Assembly (NCBI GenBank): GCA_963205495.1
Contig: CAUJIN010000034.1
Coordinates: 124,001-188,000, forward strand
Length of the DNA stretch: 64,000 nt
Origin: Pseudomonadota bacterium
Lineage (GTDB): Bacteria; Pseudomonadota; Gammaproteobacteria; Xanthomonadales; Xanthomonadaceae
Direction of reading: 5' to 3'
Positions 59,419 to 64,000 of the stretch are shown here, piece by piece (position 1 is the stretch's first letter; each line of letters begins with the position of its first letter). The position numbers and the translations under genes were made by a program. The notes under the pieces are model-generated. The model saw only the letters and a program-made list of their open reading frames with translations. It was not told the origin of the DNA and made no database searches.

Positions 59419-61677
59419 ATGTCCACCATTCCCGCCCGCCAGCGCGGCCTCAACCGCGCGGAAATCTGCGACCGCAACTTCATCGAATTCGTCGAGAACT
59501 GGGACGGCGCGATCCGTCCGGCCGGCGGCCCGCAGGCGCCGGTGCTGCCCGGCAGCGCCTGCACCGTGGCGGATTTCCTCGACCTGTTCGAGTCGCAGCT
59601 GGTGTCGCGCCATCTGGACCTCATGGCGCGCGTGCTGCGGGTCAAGAACAAGGTCTTCTACACCATCGGTTCCAGCGGCCACGAAGGCAATGCGATGGTG
59701 GCGCGCGCTACCCGCCACACCGATCCGGCCTTCCTGCACTATCGCTCCGGCGGCTTCATGGCCGAGCGCTTCCGCAAGCTGCCGGGCATGGACCCGGTGA
59801 TGGATTCGGCGCTGAGCTTCGCCGCCAGCGCGGAAGACCCGGCTTCGGGCGGCCGCCACAAGGTCTGGGGCAGCAAGCCGCTGTGGGTGATTCCGCAGAC
59901 CTCGACGATCGCCTCGCACCTGCCCAAGGCGCTGGGCACGGCGGTGGCGATCGAGCAGGCGCGCCGCATCGGCCACACGCTGCCGGTGCCGGCCGATTCC
60001 ATCGCGATCTGCTCCTTCGGCGATGCCAGCTCCAACCACGCCACCGCGCAGACGGCTTTCAACGCGGCCGGCTGGACGGCCTACCAGAAGCTGCCCGCGC
60101 CCGTGCTGTTCGTGTGCGAGGACAACGGCATCGGCATCTCGGTGAAGACGCCGAGCGGCTGGATCGGCGAGAACTTCTCGCGCCGTGCGGACCTGGACTA
60201 TTTCTGCGCCGATGGCCTGGACCTGGCCGCAGGCTACGCCGACGTCCTGCGCGCGGTGGAACACTGCCGCAGCACGCGTCGGCCGACCTTCCTGCACCTG
60301 CGCACCACCCGGATCATGGGCCACGCCGGTACCGACTTCGAGATCGAATGGCGCCCGCTGGAGGAGCTGGTCGCGGTCGAGGCCACCGACCCCCTGCTGC
60401 GCTCGGCCGCGATCGCGCTGGAAGCGGGGCTGTTCACCAGGGAGTCGCTGCTGGCCGCCTATGAAGCCATGCGCGCGCGCTGCTTCGAGGCCGCCGAAAC
60501 GGCCGATTCCCGACCGCGCATCGAGACACTCGAACAGGTGATGGCGCCGCTGGCCCCGTACACGCCCGGGGCGGTGCAGGCCGAGGCCGAACGCGCCGAT
60601 TACGCCGGAGCGCGCCTGAAGGTGTTCGGTTCCGAAGAAAACCTTCCGGAAAACCAGCCGCCGCGGCACCTGTCCATCCAGATCAATCAGGCCCTGCACG
60701 ACCTGATGGCCAAGTACCCGCACACCCTCCTGTTCGGCGAGGACGTGGCGCAGAAGGGCGGCGTCTACACCGTCACCAAGGGCCTCTACAAGACCTTCAA
60801 GGGCACCCGCGTGTTCAACACGCTGCTCGACGAGACCATGATCCTCGGTCTCGCGCAGGGCTACGCCAACATGGGAATGCTGCCCATCCCGGAAATCCAG
60901 TACCTGGCCTATTTCCACAACGCCTGCGACCAGATCCGCGGCGAGGCGGCGAGCCTGCAGTTCTTCTCCAACGGCCAGTACCGCAATCCGATGCTGGTGC
61001 GCATGGCGGGGCTGGGATACCAGCGCGGCTTCGGCGGACACTTCCACAACGACAATTCGATCACCGCGCTGCGCGACATCCCGGGCCTCGTGGTCGGTTG
61101 CCCCAGCCGTGGCGACGATGCCGCCACCATGCTGCGCACGCTCGCGGCGCTTTCCCAGGTGGACGGCCGGGTTTCGATCTTCCTGGAACCGATCGCGCTC
61201 TACATGACCAAGGATTTGTACGCCGCAGGCGATGGCCAGTGGCTGTTTCCGTATCCGGCGCCGGGCGAGGCGATGGCGCTGGGCGAAGGCCGCGTGTATG
61301 CGCCCGAGGCCGAGGATCTGGTCGTCTTCACCTACGGCAACGGCGTGCCGATGGCGCTGCGCGCGGCGCGCACGATCGAGGCCGAACTGGGCTGGAAGAC
61401 CCGCGTGGTGGATCTGCGCTGGCTGGTTCCGCTGAACGATGCGTTCATCGTCGATCACGCGCGAGGGGCCAGGCGCATCCTCGTGCTCGACGAGGGCCGC
61501 CGCAGCGCCGGGGTGGGCGAGGGGATCATCACCGCGCTGACCGAGGCGGGCCTGGGCGGTGTGCCGATGCGCCGCGTGGTGGGTGCGGACACCTACACTC
61601 CGCTGGCCGGCGCGGCTTTCCTGGTGCTTCCCGGCGATGCCGAAGTGGTGGAGGCCGCACGCGCGCTGGCGGGGTGA
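59419..61677 (+). CDS. 2-oxoacid dehydrogenase E1, alpha and beta subunits fused
   Basis: 752 residues. The alpha half (about 1-400) has the thiamine-diphosphate motif ICSFGDASSNHATAQTAF near residue 203 and the DNGIGISVKTPSGWIGENF loop. The beta half (from about 420) has LFGEDVAQKGGVYTVTKGL, FNTLLDETMILGLAQGYANMG and VVDLRWLVPLNDAFI. Such E1 proteins decarboxylate branched-chain or related 2-oxoacids and need lipoyl E2 and E3 partners. None is adjacent, so it must borrow them or act with genes elsewhere. The nearest sequence type is the branched-chain group, but the substrate is not certain. Confidence 0.88.
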   Translation: MSTIPARQRGLNRAEICDRNFIEFVENWDGAIRPAGGPQAPVLPGSACTVADFLDLFESQLVSRHLDLMARVLRVKNKVFYTIGSSGHEGNAMVARATRHTDPAFLHYRSGGFMAERFRKLPGMDPVMDSALSFAASAEDPASGGRHKVWGSKPLWVIPQTSTIASHLPKALGTAVAIEQARRIGHTLPVPADSIAICSFGDASSNHATAQTAFNAAGWTAYQKLPAPVLFVCEDNGIGISVKTPSGWIGENFSRRADLDYFCADGLDLAAGYADVLRAVEHCRSTRRPTFLHLRTTRIMGHAGTDFEIEWRPLEELVAVEATDPLLRSAAIALEAGLFTRESLLAAYEAMRARCFEAAETADSRPRIETLEQVMAPLAPYTPGAVQAEAERADYAGARLKVFGSEENLPENQPPRHLSIQINQALHDLMAKYPHTLLFGEDVAQKGGVYTVTKGLYKTFKGTRVFNTLLDETMILGLAQGYANMGMLPIPEIQYLAYFHNACDQIRGEAASLQFFSNGQYRNPMLVRMAGLGYQRGFGGHFHNDNSITALRDIPGLVVGCPSRGDDAATMLRTLAALSQVDGRVSIFLEPIALYMTKDLYAAGDGQWLFPYPAPGEAMALGEGRVYAPEAEDLVVFTYGNGVPMALRAARTIEAELGWKTRVVDLRWLVPLNDAFIVDHARGARRILVLDEGRRSAGVGEGIITALTEAGLGGVPMRRVVGADTYTPLAGAAFLVLPGDAEVVEAARALAG

Positions 61678-61720
61678 TTTCCTGTGGAGCCGATGCGTCG
61701 ATTGGCCTATGATTCGGGCA

Positions 61721-62620
61721 ATGACGCAGACCCAGCCACTTGCCATAGTCTTTGCCGACGTCAGCGGCAGCACGAGGCTGTTCGAGCAGCTGGGCGACGT
61801 GGAGGCGCGCCGCATCATCGCGGCCGTTCTGGATGCCCTGACGGTGGTGGTGCATCGCAACGGCGGTGCGGTCATCAAGACCATCGGCGACGAGATCATG
61901 TGCACCTTCCCCTCGGCGCTGGACGGCATCCGCGCGGCCTGTGAAATGCAGCGCAAGGTCACCGGCGACCCGGTGTTCGCGCGCGATTCCATCGGCATCC
62001 GCATCGGCATGCACCACGGCGAGGTGCTGGCCGAGGCCGATGGCGACGTCTACGGCGACGCGGTGAACACCGCCGCGCGGATGGCGTCGCTGGCCAAGCG
62101 CGACCAGATCGTGACGACCGCGGCCACCTTCCACGGTGCCACCAGCATCGGTGGCTTCCGCTCGCGCAGCCTGGGCCGGGCGCGCGTGTCGGGGAAGCTG
62201 CTGCCGATCGAGATCATCGACGTGATTTGGCAGGAAGACACCTCCAACATCACCATGGTGCAGCGCGCCATCCGGGTGGATGATGGTGCCGATCGCGCGC
62301 AGAAACTCACCCTGCGCTTCCGTGGCCAGGTGATCGAACTGTCGCCGAACTCGCCGCCCTTTGCCATGGGGCGCGACCAGGCCAACGCGCTGGTGGTCGA
62401 TTCGGAATGGGTGAGCCGCATCCACGCATCGATCGAGTTCAAGAACGGCCACTATGTGATTGCCGACCGCAGCACCAATGCCACCTTCGTCCGGTTCGGC
62501 GACGACGAGGAGCTGCGCATCCACCGCGACGAGATTCCCCTGCGCAAGGCCGGGGCGGTGAGCCTGGGCCAATCCCTGGCGGTGGCCCAGGTCGATGTCC
62601 TTTATTTCCAGTGCGGGTGA
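61721..62620 (+). CDS. Class III adenylate cyclase with C-terminal FHA domain
   Basis: 299 residues. The cyclase domain (1-165) has the metal Asp pair in IVFADVSGSTRLFEQLGD and KTIGDEIMCTF near residue 56; the Lys before TIGDE is the adenine-selecting type. The transition-state Asn and Arg are in GDVYGDAVNTAARMAS. The FHA domain starts near residue 215 (MGRDQANALVVDSEWVSRIH) and ends with HYVIADRSTNATFV, so it should bind phosphothreonine. ATG 61721 is preferred to 61709; neither has a strong ribosome site. No membrane span: a soluble cyclase probably tuned by a Ser/Thr kinase. Confidence 0.88.
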   Translation: MTQTQPLAIVFADVSGSTRLFEQLGDVEARRIIAAVLDALTVVVHRNGGAVIKTIGDEIMCTFPSALDGIRAACEMQRKVTGDPVFARDSIGIRIGMHHGEVLAEADGDVYGDAVNTAARMASLAKRDQIVTTAATFHGATSIGGFRSRSLGRARVSGKLLPIEIIDVIWQEDTSNITMVQRAIRVDDGADRAQKLTLRFRGQVIELSPNSPPFAMGRDQANALVVDSEWVSRIHASIEFKNGHYVIADRSTNATFVRFGDDEELRIHRDEIPLRKAGAVSLGQSLAVAQVDVLYFQCG

Positions 62621-62651
62621 TCCGCGCCAATCCACCTGTCGCGGGGAATCG

Positions 62652-64000
62652 ATGCGCGCCGTTCGCCACCTTCTGCTGATCCTGTTGTTGCTGCCGCTGG
62701 CCGCGTGGGCCGACACGACGGCGCGCGGCCGGGTGTTCGTCGATGCCAACGGCAACGGTCGTCGCGATGCCGGCGAGGCCGGCGCCGAAGGGGTGAAGAT
62801 TTCCAACGGGCGCGAAATCGTCCTCACCGATGCGCGCGGGCGCTACCGGATCGCGCTGCGCGAGGGCGATACCCTGTTCGTGGTCAAGCCGCCCGGCTAC
62901 CGTTTTCCCACCGGCACCGCCGGCCTGCCGGTGTTCTGGAAACACCATTTTCCGAAGGGCTCCGGGGAACTGCGCTACGGCCGCATCGCCCCCTCCGACG
63001 CACGACGCGCGCAGTTTGCCCTGCTGCCGGATGCGAGCGAGGACGGCTCGCCGTTCACCGTGCTGGTGATCACCGACCCGCAGATGAAGAACGAGCGCGA
63101 GCTGGACTACTACGCGCGCTCCATCGTGGCGCCGGCGGCGCGGCACGAGGGCATCGCCATGGGCATGACGCTCGGCGACCTGGTGGACAATGCGCTGGAC
63201 CTGCACGCCGGCTTCAACGAGGCCAACAAGGCGCTCGGCCTGCCCTGGCTGCACGCGCCGGGCAACCACGACATCGACTTCGATGTCCTGGAAGATGCCG
63301 ATTCGCTCATCAACTACCGCCGCAGCTTCGGCCCGGACACCGTGGCCTGGGAGCGCCCCGGCCACGCCTTCATCGCGCTGGACGACGTGGTCTACCGCCC
63401 CGACAGGAAGCCCGCCTACGTCGGAGGCCTGCGCGAGGACCAGTTCGCCTTTCTGGAGCATTACCTGGCGACGCTGCCGGTCGAAACGCGCGTCGTGCTG
63501 AGCCTGCACATCCCCCTGTTCGACGATCCGGGCGAGACGTTCCGCCACACCGACCGCACCCGCCTGTTCGCCCTGCTGGAGCGTTTTCCCGAGCCCCTGA
63601 TCCTGAGCGGCCACACCCACACCCAGCAGCACCATTTCCACGGCCCGGAGGCGGGCTGGAACGGCCAGGTGCCGCTGCACGAGTACAACGTCGGCGCGGC
63701 CTGCGGAGGCTACTGGAGCGGTCTGTCCGATGCCGAGGGCCTGCCCGACGCGCGGATGCAGGACGGCGCGCCCAACGGCTATGCGCTGGTGCGTTTCGGG
63801 CGCAGGATCACGACCCGCTACCACGCCTCGCGCGGGCGCTATGCAGAGCGCATCGGCCTGACTTCGCCCGGCGCGCTGCGGCGCGGAGCCTATCCGGCCT
63901 TTCCCGTGCTGGCCAATGTGTATGCCGCCGAATCCGACGCCGTGGTGGAAATGCGGGTGGATGAAGGTCCCTGGCAGCGCATGGAGCGCGTGGATGCCCT
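62652..64000 (+). CDS. Secreted calcineurin-like phosphoesterase (3' end off window)
   Basis: 449 visible residues, no stop before the edge. A signal peptide (HLLLILLLLPLAAWA) is followed by a small N-terminal beta domain of SdrD/MetallophosN type (GRVFVDANGNGRRDAGEAG). The metallophosphatase core has ITDPQMK near residue 141, GDLVDN near 175, GNHD near 204, LSLHIPLF and SGHTHTQQHHF near 319. The first motif has Gln where many relatives have His (D-x-H), as in some periplasmic members of this group. The tail (FPVLANVYAAESDAVVEM) fits a MetallophosC-like domain. GGGGA lies 8 nt before the ATG. Confidence 0.87.
   Translation, partial: MRAVRHLLLILLLLPLAAWADTTARGRVFVDANGNGRRDAGEAGAEGVKISNGREIVLTDARGRYRIALREGDTLFVVKPPGYRFPTGTAGLPVFWKHHFPKGSGELRYGRIAPSDARRAQFALLPDASEDGSPFTVLVITDPQMKNERELDYYARSIVAPAARHEGIAMGMTLGDLVDNALDLHAGFNEANKALGLPWLHAPGNHDIDFDVLEDADSLINYRRSFGPDTVAWERPGHAFIALDDVVYRPDRKPAYVGGLREDQFAFLEHYLATLPVETRVVLSLHIPLFDDPGETFRHTDRTRLFALLERFPEPLILSGHTHTQQHHFHGPEAGWNGQVPLHEYNVGAACGGYWSGLSDAEGLPDARMQDGAPNGYALVRFGRRITTRYHASRGRYAERIGLTSPGALRRGAYPAFPVLANVYAAESDAVVEMRVDEGPWQRMERVDA

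Noticed and set aside
59254..62010. 918-residue antisense frame over the fused E1 gene
   Set aside because: Shadow frame; the plus strand has clear thiamine-diphosphate and E1 beta motifs.

Overview
The window is a high-GC gammaproteobacterial chromosome segment, best matched to the Xanthomonadales (Lysobacteraceae/Rhodanobacteraceae). The signs are gene order (kdsA-eno-ftsB-ispD-ispF-truD, tldD/darP/pmbA, acnA next to acnB), an uninterrupted his operon led by a TrpR-family regulator, tiny lineage-type proteins beside tatD, and several families of short dispersed palindromes. Placement to genus is not possible from sequence reading alone. About 60 genes are real; most other long frames are antisense shadows caused by GC-rich codon use. 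No rRNA, tRNA, CRISPR array, transposase or prophage gene was found.

Layout. 1-7.3 kb: a truncated HzsA-like beta-propeller gene, then a de novo NAD block (cysteine desulfurase, nadB, nadA, nadC) and a small secreted protein. 7.4-15.6 kb: both aconitases (acnA, acnB) separated by an AbrB/PIN toxin-antitoxin pair. After acnB comes a perfect FNR-type box and a gene fusing a monohaem cytochrome c to a predicted outer-membrane barrel, then a palindromic element and a second, diverged copy of the last 320 bp of acnB. 15.6-28 kb: tldD, darP/yjgA, pmbA, PEP synthase, a PLP enzyme of sulfur amino-acid metabolism divergent from an Lrp regulator, class I fumarase, a TerB-like protein and an ABC exporter. 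28-39.5 kb: map-glnD, then the regulator plus hisGDCBHAF-hisIE operon. 39.6-44.4 kb: LysR/wrbA, 3-hydroxybutyrate dehydrogenase, an NYN-LOTUS protein and an acetyl-CoA acetyltransferase. 44.6-51.4 kb: an overlapping chain pyrG-kdsA-membrane protein-eno-ftsB-ispD-ispF-truD. 51.4-64 kb: a glycine-zipper lipoprotein, a cytochrome c'-like protein, tcdA, tatD, an acyl-CoA dehydrogenase, a GNAT, an ECF sigma/anti-sigma-like/PDZ operon, a secreted barrel protein, a fused alpha-beta ketoacid dehydrogenase E1, an adenylate cyclase-FHA protein and a truncated calcineurin-like phosphoesterase.

Most of the content is core metabolism (TCA cycle, NAD, histidine, isoprenoid, CTP, KDO, gluconeogenesis). The accessory part with most promise is 13.65-15.56 kb. 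An insertion-like segment bounded by two alleles of the acnB 3' end carries a cytochrome-barrel fusion under an FNR-type site, which suggests an oxygen-regulated electron-transfer function at the outer membrane. A 26-bp dyad at the start of the TrpR-family gene is a strong candidate operator for histidine-operon control. All functions are read from motifs and family knowledge; no database search was run.
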